From the NCBI GenBank assembly GCA_001247695.2, contig LGRX02035268.1:31243-95242 (forward strand): a stretch of 64,000 nucleotides of DNA, in the 5' to 3' direction. Under the pieces are notes generated by a model that did not search any database, was not told the DNA's origin, and saw only the letters and a list, made by a program, of their open reading frames with translations. This document shows positions 54,101 through 64,000 of the stretch, piece by piece. The position numbers and the translations under genes are program-made. Each line of letters starts with the position of its first letter. The stretch's first letter is position 1. Origin of the DNA: Cymbomonas tetramitiformis (Eukaryota; Chlorophyta; Pyramimonadophyceae; Pyramimonadales; Pyramimonadaceae).

Positions 54101-57100
54101 GGTCCGTATTCCTGCAGCGCCCAACAGCGCCTCCAGCCCCCCACTGAGCGCACCACCTGCGAGCTGTAGCAGCGCCCCACAGCGCCTCCAGCCCCCCACT
54201 GAGCGCACCACCTGCGAGCTGTATTCCTGCAGCGCCCCACAGCGCCTCCAGCCCCCCACTGAGGCGCACCACCTGCGAGCTGTATTCCTGCAGCGCCCCA
54301 CAGCGCCTCCAGCCCCCACTGAGCGCACCACCTGCAGCTGTATTCCTGCAGCGCCCACAGCGCCTCCAGCCCCCACTGGCGCACCACCTGCAGCTGTATT
54401 CCTGCAGCACCCAACAGCGCCTCCAGCCCCCCACTGAGCGCACCACCTGCGAGCTGTATTCCTGCAGCGCCCCACAGCGCCTCCAGCCCCCCACTGAGCG
54501 CACCACCTGCGAGCTGTATTCCTGCAGCGCCCCACAGCGCCTCCAGCCCCCCACTGAGCGCACCACCTGCGAGCTGTATTCCTGCAGCGCCCCACAGCGC
54601 CTCCAGCCCTAGTCCTAGAGATCCACCCCTGCATGAGCTTGCCCGCTTTGCTCCACGCTCTTCCAGTGGTAAGCTTCACATGGCAGAGCATCCTGCTTCT
54701 CCACAGAGCTCAGATGCCACGTGGTGCGAACTCCGTCAGTCATGATAACAAACCTTGGACAAGCATGGCACACAAAGCTACGATTCCATCGTCGCGCACG
54801 GGGCTGTCCACTTTGAGAACACAGCAGTATCCGGTGCCCTGGGATGACTGCAGCTCGGCCTCTTGAGCACTCCGGAGTCAGCGCTCGGTGGCATGTCACG
54901 CGTGATGGAGCGCGCGACTCTGGCAGAGCAGTGTGACGGTAGGGCGCGTACGCAGTGTGAAAGGAGCCATGCCAGCCGCCGACGTTGGCGTCAATAAGGT
55001 AGTGGTCTTCATGATGGTCGCTGTAGTAGCTGGTCTGGTTGATGTTCATGAAGACCCACATCGATACAGTGCGCACGTTAGCGATGTATGGTAACTGGAG
55101 GTACGCGCTTAGGCCGTCGAAGTGCACGCTGTACCTCTCCACGGGGCGGCGATGGCGGTGGCGGTGGCGGGGGGGGCGGTGAAGCGGTGGCGGAGATGGT
55201 GGGGGAGGGTGGCGGGGGTGGGGGGCGGTGGTGGAGGGGAGGGGGGGAGGGGTGGGGGCGGAGATGGAGGAGGAGGAGATGGGGGAGGTGGAGGCGGTGG
55301 AGGCGGAGATGGAGGTGGCGGGAGATGGAGGGGTGGGGGAGGAGGTGGGGGTGGGGCGGCGGGGACGGTGGCGAAGGGCCAACCTCATTGATTATCCATC
55401 CTTCCTTACCTACTCCCCACATCTGTGCATTGGAGGCTTCCTGTGTTCACGCCGCACCCGCAGGACATCAGATGTCTGACCACTGGTCCTCCCACGCCAC
55501 CGGGCCTCTACATTGTTGCGTGCTGATGCAGATCCCCCAAGCTCTTGTTCCGGGAGCTGGAAGCACCAAGTGAGTTGATAAAGTAGCACTGCTGGAGTGG
55601 AGGACCACGATCATTTTATTCGGGAATGAGATGTCCTCTCAGGCACAAGATCAGAGATGCCACCTTGGTACCAAAGCTGTGGGGCAATGTCTCGCGAATA
55701 AATAGGTCTGGTTGGTCGTGCACAGCGTGTCACCCGCAGCGCGAGTGGGGAATAAGGTGAGCGCACCCAGTGCAGGGCATTAAGGTGATGCGCCGGAGTT
55801 AGGATTGCCTCAAAGTCGGTAACCCAAGCCCGCCCACCACTCGAGGTGTAACATATCCGACCGTAACTCCCAACCGCATACCCCTCCTGCATCCGCCGGT
55901 CCACCTCTAACATTTACCCCAGTGTCCCTCGACGTGTCGCACCATCACGTCCCAATATGTTCACGTTGGACCCCACGTCAGATGCCGCAGCTAGGAGAGG
56001 ACAGCGTTGGTGCGCCTCGTTGCAAGTGCAAATTACCCCCCCCTAAGTTTCTTATCCAGGTCTCGACTCCGCTGGAGACTTTATTCGAGGCTCTTTCGAC
56101 TTGCCGCGTGGCAGAAGGAACTGTCACAAGGTTAGTTATGGGTTTGCACCTGGGCGCCGCCCATCCTAATGGCATGGAGATTCTCCCCCGTGCAACTGGT
56201 TTGAGCCACCCAAGTCGTCCCGCCATCGTCTGTGTGGTAGATAGCACCATTATAACCCACCACCCTGCAAGCACGACCTCCAGTGCTGCGCCCCTCAATA
56301 CAATAAAAGGTGCCAGGTCGGCGAGGAGGCAAGGAGGATGATCAGCAGATTAACTGATGCTGTGTGCTGCTGGGCCAATGGGTCAATGCCCCACGCAAGT
56401 GACGTGGCTTTTACTGGTACGACAGTGGCGGCTATTCCAATGAACGGAGATGGACTCTCGTCCTGTTTGAGAAGGCACGTCACGGACAGTAGCTACCAGC
56501 GCTGCCTGAAAGCCAGCAACGGGAGGGCCAGAAATACTCTTAGGGACACACCATCCGCGTGGAGAATTCAACCGCTACGCGTTGGGGTTAGGGCAGGGGT
56601 TTGCGGTTGCTGCCAAGCAGAGAGGAGGGGTAGAAAAGTTATGACATCCTTCAGGTACAGCAAGGGGGAGCAAGGGGGGGTGGAGACATCCACTAAGGAA
56701 AGTCGGGAAGGGAGGCAACAGTGGAGGCGCACGCACCAGCCGTCGATTGTTCCGCGTTGACCATTCGTCACGAAGTGCACTCCCTTGAGCCGGTCGGTGC
56801 CCGGAGACGCTGTAACCATCGCAAACCGCCCCTAACGGCTGAGTGCACACCCCGAGCGCACGTGCAGGCCGACACTCCCCTCAAGCCCCTCATGCCCCCC
56901 GTTGTTGGGATAATGCATGAGATAACAAAAGCAACAAGCATGTCCGGTCACAGATGCTCGAGACACATCTTCAAAGTGGGTGCTGTGGCATTGCATGGCC
57001 CGATGGCCCTCGTCGGATCGGTGAGGGATGGATCGTACCTTGTGCAGTCCATGTTTTACCCGAGTTGTCCGTATGCAGGATAAGCCCCAGATCGCCCACG

Positions 57101-59189
57101 ATCCAACCCCTGTTTATCGACGTCAGTGTACGGGTCAGAACGGTGAAGGGCGTTTTGTATGGCTGAAATATCTCACATCTCACATCGTGCCTCACCTCAC
57201 TGCTCTTATCGCGCAGCTGATGTTATCACATGTGAAGTCGTGCGGCTGAGATGTATTATATATCATATTTCACATCTTGCCGGAGAGTTCGGCACTTCTC
57301 ATATTGCACAGCTGACGCGTCTCAAAGCTTAAATTGTGCGAAATCACTCTCACATCTCACATCTAATCACGTTTGGCTAACATATCTCATTAAACATTTA
57401 GTGCAGCTGACATACCTCCCCTCCGACGTTTTGCGGCTGACGGAGGAAGGGCTGTTCCAAAATCTAAGCACGTTGCACGCATAGAGCAATGCCCATATTC
57501 TGTTGTTGGTTGTTTTTAGGTCATCTCAAACACATCGAGAATTCCGTATTCAAAGAGCTTCGAATAGTTGATCTTATTTTCATGTTTAATGAGTGGTTGA
57601 TTTTACGAGCCGTGGTCATTTTTTGGAACACCCCTTCCTTTCCCATCCTCACATCATGCAGCTGACACTTGTCATATCTCACGTCGTATGACTGACGTAT
57701 CTCGCCTCTCACATCATGTGGCTGGCATGTCTCGCATTGCTTTGATGGTCCACACGGGGCCCCCGCCCTCGGTAGCAGCGCCGACACTGCCTGCTACAGC
57801 CCTAGGTTGTCACTCACCGACTCGCTGAGACGAAGTACACGTCGTAAAGTGGTGTTACCCATCCGCTATCTTGGATGGTCCAGCTGCCCCCCGCATTCGA
57901 GGTGTACAGGATAGCCCCAGAGTCCCCGACCACATACGCCGTGCGCTCGTCGATAGCCTGCACACGGGCATCAGCACTAAGCACAGCGCCCTCGACCACG
58001 CTTGCATCAGGCGGCTAAGAAGTAAGCAGAACACCAGGTGGTTGTGCGACACAGCGAGGCTCAGTGCCGCATCCATTGAAGACACCTCCGGACGTTTTCA
58101 ACTATCGCGTAGCGCTTGTCATGATGCGTGCGACTCCAGCAGTGGGCTTTCCCTCCTGCACGCTAGTCGTTCTGTATGCGAGGCATGTTGCAGTTACTCG
58201 TCCTGTTTGCGAGGCGCTAGTCCTGCTGCAAGCAGGATCCGGCGCGTATCCGCTTACCTGCGGCGACCGGAGCGTGGAAGTGGGGTGGGGACGTGGGAGG
58301 CACCTGCACAGCATAGAATATCTTGCCGTCGCCGACGTTGAAGTTGTGCGACTGGGGCGCGTATGACACACCGCCATCCGCGGTAAACAGAATGGAGCGG
58401 GTGTGGCCCACAACCCAGCCCACGGCCTCGCTCGCGAAGCTGTTTTCATTCCGCGTCCCAGCACTCCCCGGTCAGGGCAGCAGACCACCTGCCAAGGCCG
58501 GCTGCAGTGCGCCGTTGGTGGTACAGTCGAGATGGTACAGAGGGGTGGGACGGTCGCATTTGCGGCACCAGGTGTGCGCGCTCTGAACTTACCTGACTCC
58601 GTACCACGTATTCGAGTTCGCGTAAGTGGAGGGAGTCCAGGTTATACCGAAATCTGTTGTTTTCAGTATGGTGCCTCTCCTCCCAACTACCCACCCAGTA
58701 TTGCTGCGTGGCTCACATAAGACACCCGGCACAGAACAGGTCACCCGCTATGGCGTGAGGCAACTGCAGGCAGAGGCACAGAACAGGTCGCCCGCTATGG
58801 TGTGAGGCAACTGCAGGCAGAGGCACAGAACAGGTCGCCCACTATGGTGTGAGGCAACTGCAGGCAAAGGCGAAATATAATTCAGGCCTGGAGCCTTATT
58901 ATTCCTCCGGCTACAATTATATACAGAGAGTGTGATAACGAACACCAGCACTTTTATGCATCCTTGCCGAGCACCCCTTGTGAAGCCGGGCAGCTGACCT
59001 TGAAGCGAAGTTTATCCCGTTCAGTATCTCCGCGGTTGTCCCGCTGCCTCGTTGAATCCAACGACAAGGGACTTCAGTCTCGTTCAGCGCGCACCCAGCA
59101 CTATTGCAACGTCTGATGTAAAAAGTGAAGAACAGCAAATAGACGAACGTTCCCGCTGCGCCAAGACGACCGCCAGGAGGCTGCTGCAT
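51199..59189 (-). CDS. Multi-exon type I membrane protein: Ycf48-like repeats, LamG, Pro-rich stalk
   Basis: Exons with matching phase and GT-AG ends (minus strand): 59189-58999 (signal peptide, then CRWIQRGSGTT), 58703-58593, 58439-58304, 58014-57818, 57109-57039, 56809-56737, 56264-56150, 55886-55767, about 55136-54952, 54111-53956, 52851-52655, 52348-52266, then less certain exons from about 52.2 kb to the stop at 51199. Exons 2-8 encode six or more BNR/Ycf48-type repeats (GWVVG-x5-IL-x-T-x-D-x-G form). Exons 9-11 form a LamG/concanavalin-like fold (HFDGLSAYLQLP ... WQHVHLES ... LAEIYMWQRELS). Pro-rich PPSPPPP exons, a membrane helix (about 51.39 kb) and a short basic tail follow. It is probably a cell-surface binding protein; the ligand is unknown. 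Confidence 0.82.
52337..52556. repeat. 57-bp minisatellite at the 3' end of an intron
   Basis: Four copies. On the minus strand each unit contains CTAG followed by a sequence like the start of the exon at 52348, so each repeats a possible splice acceptor. The array lies at the 3' end of the intron 52654-52349. Confidence 0.85.
52920..53210. repeat. About 62-bp minisatellite in an intron
   Basis: Four to five copies holding CCATGAAGTCACATGTCACA. A diverged relative of the unit continues to the splice acceptor at 52852 (minus-strand GGCGGATG ... GAGCATG ... TGTGAC is shared). Confidence 0.85.
54111..54605. repeat. 60-bp minisatellite at the 3' end of an intron
   Basis: Eight copies, some slightly shortened. 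On the minus strand each carries GCTGCAG followed by GAATAC, the same bases as the true acceptor and exon start at 54112/54111. Confidence 0.88.
58735..58870. repeat. 47-bp minisatellite in the first intron
   Basis: Three copies with GGTGTGAGGCAACTGCAGG, about 30 bases upstream (on the minus strand) of the acceptor of exon 2 at 58704. A partial diverged copy reaches still closer. Confidence 0.82.
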
Positions 59190-60747
59190 GGTGACCGCCC
59201 CGTTGGAGAGTCGCGTGCGCTGCAGGAGTCCTATACCAATATCCTGGCCTTCATTTCAAATCACCTGCATCCTGAGACGCTACACAAAAAAACAATAGGT
59301 GATGCCAGGCGAGACTGCTGAGGAAGGCAATTGCTGTATCAATTCGTTGACATAACGTGATAATAACACGTACACAAGCTATCGAGAAATCATACTCCTG
59401 CCCGGAGCTGTAATTTCTTTTTGTTCCACGCCTCTTAGATTGGCCCTGCTCCGTATGAGCTCCCTACCGACGCCAGCTGAAACCTTATCTGTTGGATTCG
59501 GGAGTCCACAACATGACTAAAAGTGCGAAATGAGACTGTAGTCTCTCGATTGACTGCTCCCGAGTTTTCAACGTGTGCCTTTCAATGGCAGTACTGTCAC
59601 ACCGACAATCCACGGTCAAGCTTATCCTGCACAATATCGGCGTTAGCGCAAAGAGTACGAAAAAAGAGCCCCAACCAATGGATCTGACTTGGAGTAGTGT
59701 TGATGCATGCGGTATCAATACGGCGCATTGAAAGCACTTTGTGGACAGAAGAGGACAGCGGGAACGGCAAGGTGACTCTTCTAATGTGACGTCCGAAAGT
59801 GCTCACGCGGTGCAGAGACCACAAAATTCTAATCAGAAATCTCTGTGCATGTCCTGCAGGCGATGGCCAACTTGTCAGCTGCTGATGTCGCACCTGTTTA
59901 AAACCTCAAAATTTGGGGTGCATATCTCGGGCGGGCCTTTCAACTGGTAGTCCTTAATCACGTAAGAGTTATTTGCTACCAGTGATTCGGAGCGGGGAAT
60001 CAGTCATATAAAATGAAAAAATATGTCTAAGGCAACTACAACACAACTTTTATGTGCTTGACTCTCTTTGAAATTCGAGGACCTCGTTTTCAAAGCCAAG
60101 AATGGCAGGGCTCAACGTTAGCTTGAGACGCAAAGTGGGAACGTGTTATGAGTGCACAGCATATTGATATTCCTCGAAGCATTCATATCTTTCAGTTGAG
60201 ACGCATGCGTGTCAAACATCGTATTCTCTCGAGGTTGCAGTCTACAGGTGGAACAGGTGCTCAAGTCGAACATGCTAGAGTGGTCTCTCTATACACATTT
60301 GACAGTACAGTACTGTACTGTACTGCTACTGTAACGATTAAGTTAATGATTAACCCCGCATCGCGCATGGTGTCACCGTAGTCCGTCACAGTGTAAAGCT
60401 CATAAGCTGAGCTTATGACTTTGCTTTCTCTTTCTGTCGATCTGTTTCTCGTCGTCCGTTGTTTCATGTTTGTTTGAGATCGAATGCATTCAATGCGCGT
60501 TATTACGGTCGCGGTCGACGGTCGACGTGTTGAGTGACATGACAATGTCAAGCACAAGGGGAGTAACTATAGTACTAGCGTAGCTACGCTAGTGCTACGC
60601 TAGTACTATTCTTAATATACGACTGTTATGCGCTGGAATTCACAATTGGTTTCCGTCTCAGTCCCGAAAAAAGTCTGAACCAGTGTCACGGTCATATCGT
60701 CTCGCATCGCCTCGCGTGTCATCGTGATTTAATTTACAGGATTATTA
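59190..60747. other. Intergenic with a few small palindromes
   Basis: No gene recognised. Dyads include a TACAGTACAGTACTGTACTG-type run near 60303-60325, TCATAAGCT/AGCTTATGA near 60400-60418, and a CTAGCGTAGCTACGCTAG stretch near 60575. The promoter of the membrane-protein gene should lie just above 59189, but no element is recognisable. Confidence 0.6.
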
Positions 60748-61111
60748 GTGAGTTTCCCGCAAATTTCGGCAGCCAATTCTTTCGCTAGTCCGACGTCCGA
60801 AGATGCCGCATTTTCGGGGGACACGTCGGTCCACGTCGGATCGGCTGCTGTTTTGCTCAATTCGCTCGTTCGAACGCTTAAATTCGTTCAAGAATGGCCA
60901 AATTCGAACGGAAATGAAAACTCAATTCGGCAGCGACTCAATTCGCTCAGCTGACTGTACCTATTGAATATTCCGTTTACTCCCAACCAAAATTACATTA
61001 GTGTAAGTGTTCACGAACTCAGTGAAATCGGACTATCGCGACACACACAGATTTTATGGGCCACGTCGGACTAGCGAAAGAATTGGCTGCCGAATTCTGC
61101 GGGAAACTCTC
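60748..61111. mobile_element. TA-flanked MITE with 50-bp inverted ends
   Basis: The first and last about 50-55 bp are inverted copies with few differences (shared GAGTTTCCCGC, TTCGGCAGCCAATTC, TTTCGCTAGTCCGACGT). TA lies on each side (60746-60747, 61112-61113). No coding capacity. The TA duplication suggests Tc1/mariner ancestry, but the ends match no family I can name. Confidence 0.78.
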
Positions 61112-61472
61112 TATTAACACAGATAATTTGCTGAGATTCAGCAGTTCAGTACCCCGTATGACGTATGATAGTGACAGTGACAGTACATTGACTTCCTACC
61201 TATACTCAGTAGTTCGACTTCAGTAGCTTAGACTGTGACACACGATATGATTGCCTAGTGACGGCCTCATAGCCGAGATAGCCGGAGAGTCGTGTATTTA
61301 TTCTATCTTTTATCATACCCGATTGCCTCGCTCAAACCCTACGGCGTTCAGCGTTTTCACTGTGTCACTAGGACATTCTAGTAGGCTATAGGCCCACCAC
61401 TTGCCTAAAGTGGTTTTGATTCAAAGCCACTAAATGGCTGGCCAAAGCTGTAGAGCAACGAGGTATATAATC
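61112..61472. other. Intergenic, nothing recognised
   Basis: No gene or repeat family seen. Confidence 0.6.
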
Positions 61473-61738
61473 TACTGGAATATCCCGGTTCAAGATATCG
61501 GACAGTCGGTGAACCAATATAGATAAACTCCTATAAGAAATAAACCCTAAGCTAGATATACCCGGAACGGTCACGGAGTCGGAACGGTCTCGGTCCTAGC
61601 TACCGCCTGTGACACCTTGATGTGTCACAGCGCGGGCTTACGGATCAGTCGCAGGTCCAGTGTTGGCTACCTAGGAATCTGTCATAGGGGCCTGCACCGG
61701 GACTCCCGGTTAGGGCTGCCTATACAGATTTCAGCACA
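61473..61738 (-). repeat. 3' LTR of the second element
   Basis: 266 bp, diverged from the 258-bp LTRs of the first element but alignable throughout, including the CGGGTATATCTAGCTTAGGG stretch. Confidence 0.82.
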
Positions 61739-62442
61739 CCACCCCAGCATTGTGGGTGGTGACTGACAGGTAAGTCAGAGAAGTTAAGATAAGTTAGGGT
61801 AGGAGCTAGGGTGACAAACCTAATTGCTAATCCAACTGTGCTATTCTGATACACAAATTGAAACCCTCTAGCCGGCACAAGTGCAGAAATATACAGGTAC
61901 TCGGGTCCTGCTAAACTACTGAAAAGCACTGTGGTTGTGAGATATAATATACTGTATTATATCGGGCGGTCACTGAATAGTTTCTCATACAAGTGTAAAC
62001 TGATTATAAAGATAAACGAATATAAGGCGTTTGTGACCTAGGTACCTGTCACCTAGTACTGTACGAGCACTGGTACGGCTAACGGGAGTCAGAGTAAGTT
62101 ATGACCTACGGGTCACTGAATCCAGCACACCACCCTGTGACTGTACATAGTGCTGTTACAGGTGGCAGAGAGCGGAGCACAGACAAAGCAAATTGTTCCG
62201 AAACAACAAACAGCCAGGAGCTGGAAACTGCTAGAGGGAGGCCTGTGCTTTAGCCAGGGCGGTCCCTTCCTAAAACTGCTGCTATGATACTGCCTTCAAG
62301 CTAAGTTCCTACAGCTCAATCTTGCGGATACTCGGCCACTTTCAAAGTGGTCTACAAAGTTACAGAGTTCACCAGAGTTGAAGAAGTTGTCGGTGTCAAA
62401 GATGTTCAACCAGAACCAGAGTCCAGAAGTCATAATCCAGAA

Positions 62443-63456
62443 CTAGAGTCTAGAGACCAGTGTCCAGAACCAGAAGCCAGAGTCATAATCCAGAACCCAA
62501 GACCAGAAGCCAGAGGCAGGAAAAGATTCGTAGAGCAAATTCAGGAATTCCGAAAATTGAAAATCAGAATTCAAACCTGCCGAAACCAAAGAAGGAAAAG
62601 AAATGCCGAAAGTAAAACAGTACGGCAAGGCAGATAGACTGATGGCGGCCACCCCAGTGGGATGTACCGCTGCGGTGAATTCAGGGTCTCGATCGAGCAC
62701 AACCGAACCCTGAACCGCCGACACACATGCAAGGCACATGAGTGCGGGCAGGGCTAGAGATGCAAAAGAGAAGACTCTCGGCAATGTTGCCACACCGACA
62801 TGTGACCGTGTAGCCGGTGGGGCCGAGGGAATCTCGTCTCCGGAAAAGGAATAACCGTCGGAGTCGTCGTCATCGTCGATCACGGAAAGCTCTCCCGTGT
62901 GAATCGGCTCGTGAACCGAGTCAATCGAGCATAATTTAAGGGAAGGGTTAGGGCATGTCGGCATCACCCGGTCCATAAAAGACACTCTCAGTGGCTCCTC
63001 GAAAGGAGACCCGAAAGAAGCAGGATCCGATGCCGAAACCGGGTGGAGCCCAACGTCGATCTCGTGATTGGCAGGCGGTGGCACATCGCACACCACCTGC
63101 GGCACAGACAAAGTTCCGATGTGCAGCGGTGGCTGCCTACCAGCTGCGGTAGCACCACCGACCTGTGCAGCCGTAGCCGCAGACCGCAGGGACTCAAGGA
63201 CGCCCCGTGCGTCGGAGAGAACATCCTCCATGCCGGCGTCCGATGCACCACGACCTAAGCCCGCATAGTGAGCACGCAAGCCCACATCGTGCTCCACCGG
63301 GTACGTGAAAGGTTCCGGGTCGTCACGTATCAAAGGCCGGTCGTGCCTAAACAGTTTTTTGTCAATAGCCACCTTGAAAATATGCTTACACATCCGACCT
63401 TGCCTGGCAATGTAGCATGTTTCCAAACCCAGGTGCAACGGCTGGGCCACCTGCAC
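62443..63456 (-). CDS. Membrane-segment ORF of the second LTR element
   Basis: 337 codons. The layout matches the ORF at 39785-40740: an N-terminal part with a helical, coiled-coil-like stretch (MEDVLSDARGVLESLRS), an acidic run (DDDDDSDGYSFSGDE), then one hydrophobic segment (about 62700-62770) and a Phe/Trp/Ser-rich end. The last residues are encoded by a short CCAGAA-type repeat. The function is unknown. Confidence 0.55.
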   Translation of the reverse strand: MQVAQPLHLGLETCYIARQGRMCKHIFKVAIDKKLFRHDRPLIRDDPEPFTYPVEHDVGLRAHYAGLGRGASDAGMEDVLSDARGVLESLRSAATAAQVGGATAAGRQPPLHIGTLSVPQVVCDVPPPANHEIDVGLHPVSASDPASFGSPFEEPLRVSFMDRVMPTCPNPSLKLCSIDSVHEPIHTGELSVIDDDDDSDGYSFSGDEIPSAPPATRSHVGVATLPRVFSFASLALPALMCLACVSAVQGSVVLDRDPEFTAAVHPTGVAAISLSALPYCFTFGISFPSLVSAGLNSDFQFSEFLNLLYESFPASGFWSWVLDYDSGFWFWTLVSRL

Positions 63457-63473
63457 AAGAAAATGGTTCCAAT

Positions 63474-63975
63474 TTAGTATGCGCCCGAGATAACATTACC
63501 GAAGTAACGAAGAATCAAAGTAACAACCTGTTTCAAGAACAAGGACACCTCGCATGCCGGAGCTGGGGTCGGTGGGTTCTTCTTTGGGCGGCACCCCTTG
63601 CCCGATGACGGAATGGTGTCCAAGACCTCCGAGACAAGCGGCCCATCCTCGCCTGGACAAGCATGGGGCATACGGTCACTGGGGGCATGGGGCATGCGGT
63701 CACTGGGTGCATGGGGCATACTGTCACTGATTGCATGGGACATACAGGGCAACCTAGGGGGCATGGGGCATACGGTCACTGTGGGCATGGGGAGCGACGG
63801 CTTGCGTTGGTGACACGTTCGTCTCCGTAGTCGCCCGATTAATAGACACCTCGCATACCGGAGCTGGGACCGGTGTCTGCTTCTTCTTGCGCCCCCCCTT
63901 GCCGGATGACGGAATGGTGCCCAAGACCTCCGAGACAGGCGGCCCATCCTCCTCGACGGCCGGCGTTGTGGACAC
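63474..63975 (-). CDS. Duplicated Lys/Pro-rich peptide region of the second LTR element
   Basis: The minus strand encodes two successive copies of a segment of about 40 residues (EDGP-x-VSEVL-x-TIPSSGKG, then KK, PAP-x-CEVS), about 300 bp apart and in two frames, so indels have occurred. Between them lies a short repeat region (63640-63790, unit about 26 bp, with GGGGCATACGGTCACTG) coding HAxSDRMP-like peptides. No family recognised. Confidence 0.45.
63640..63790. repeat. About 26-bp tandem repeats
   Basis: Four to five copies of GCATGGGGCATACGGTCACT with variable ends, inside the second LTR element. Confidence 0.8.
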
Positions 63976-64000
63976 GTCCGTCTCCTTAGTCGCCTGCTTT

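Larger units (their letters stand above)
61473..64000 (-). mobile_element. Second pol-less LTR-type element, 3' half, cut by the window end
   Basis: On the minus strand the element ends with an LTR (61738-61473) related to those at 37743 and 41068: same TGCTGAAATC start and a TTCCAGTA end. The DNA just inside the LTR matches the other element (AATTTGTGTATCAGAAT, then CAGTTGGATTAGCA). The two coding stretches are listed separately. The 5' part lies beyond 64000, so whether this copy has pol cannot be seen. Confidence 0.8.

Noticed and set aside
55088..55573. Gly-rich plus-strand frames, or a coding Pro-rich exon on the minus strand
   Set aside because: The plus-strand frames are low-complexity complement. 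On the minus strand the C-rich tract may be a linker exon or the pyrimidine tract before the LamG exon; I could not decide, so I did not annotate it as coding.

Overview
The window is eukaryotic nuclear DNA, gene-poor and dense in transposons. GT-AG introns, Pro/Ser-rich (PPSPPPP-type) linkers and a secreted protein with Ycf48-like repeats and a LamG domain suggest a unicellular alga. A prasinophyte-type green alga is my best guess from style alone; no rRNA or organelle marker proves it. Two runs of N are assembly gaps (187-1081 and 43458-43584).

Layout. (1) About 1.26-15.1 kb, minus strand: a large decayed Ty3/gypsy-like retrotransposon. In coding order it has gag, aspartic protease, a run of zinc-domain and membrane-segment modules, reverse transcriptase (RT), RNase H, a C5-cytosine DNA methyltransferase, integrase and a PHD finger. 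Two DNA transposons sit inside its pol gene: a 280-bp hAT-like MITE and a 1.09-kb element of unknown class. Removing each with one target duplication restores the pol frame. (2) 15.1-16.5 kb: two tandem arrays upstream of gag. (3) 16.55-16.92 kb, minus: a RING-CH domain with one frame break. (4) 17.25-20.19 kb, plus: a spliced gene of unknown function. (5) 20.93-24.89 kb: a foldback element with about 1.7-kb inverted arms and divergent ORFs. (6) 25.3-33.3 kb: LINE RT fragment, palindromic repeat cluster, two MITEs, half of a RecQ helicase, and an unknown ORF split by a second copy of the 1.09-kb transposon. (7) 34-45.3 kb: satellite of about 19 units with (CAG)n tracts, interrupted by a 3.58-kb LTR element that has gag but no pol. 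(8) 45.57-46.62 kb: a dense cluster of hairpins. (9) 47.12-48.63 kb: an intact EF-hand protein gene. (10) 51.2-59.2 kb, minus: a multi-exon gene for a type I membrane protein. Four of its introns carry minisatellites at their 3' ends. (11) 60.7-64 kb: a TA-flanked MITE, then the 3' half of a second copy of the pol-less LTR element.

How the parts relate. Only the EF-hand gene, the membrane-protein gene and perhaps the 17.25-20.19 kb gene look like host genes; most other coding sequence belongs to mobile elements. The nesting gives relative ages: the hAT-like MITE and the 1.09-kb element are younger than the Ty3 element, and the LTR element is younger than the satellite. The most interesting material is the Ty3 element's paired methyltransferase and PHD finger (a writer and a reader of chromatin state), its four-fold repeated zinc domain, the paired hairpin variants of the satellite, and the acceptor-anchored intron minisatellites.
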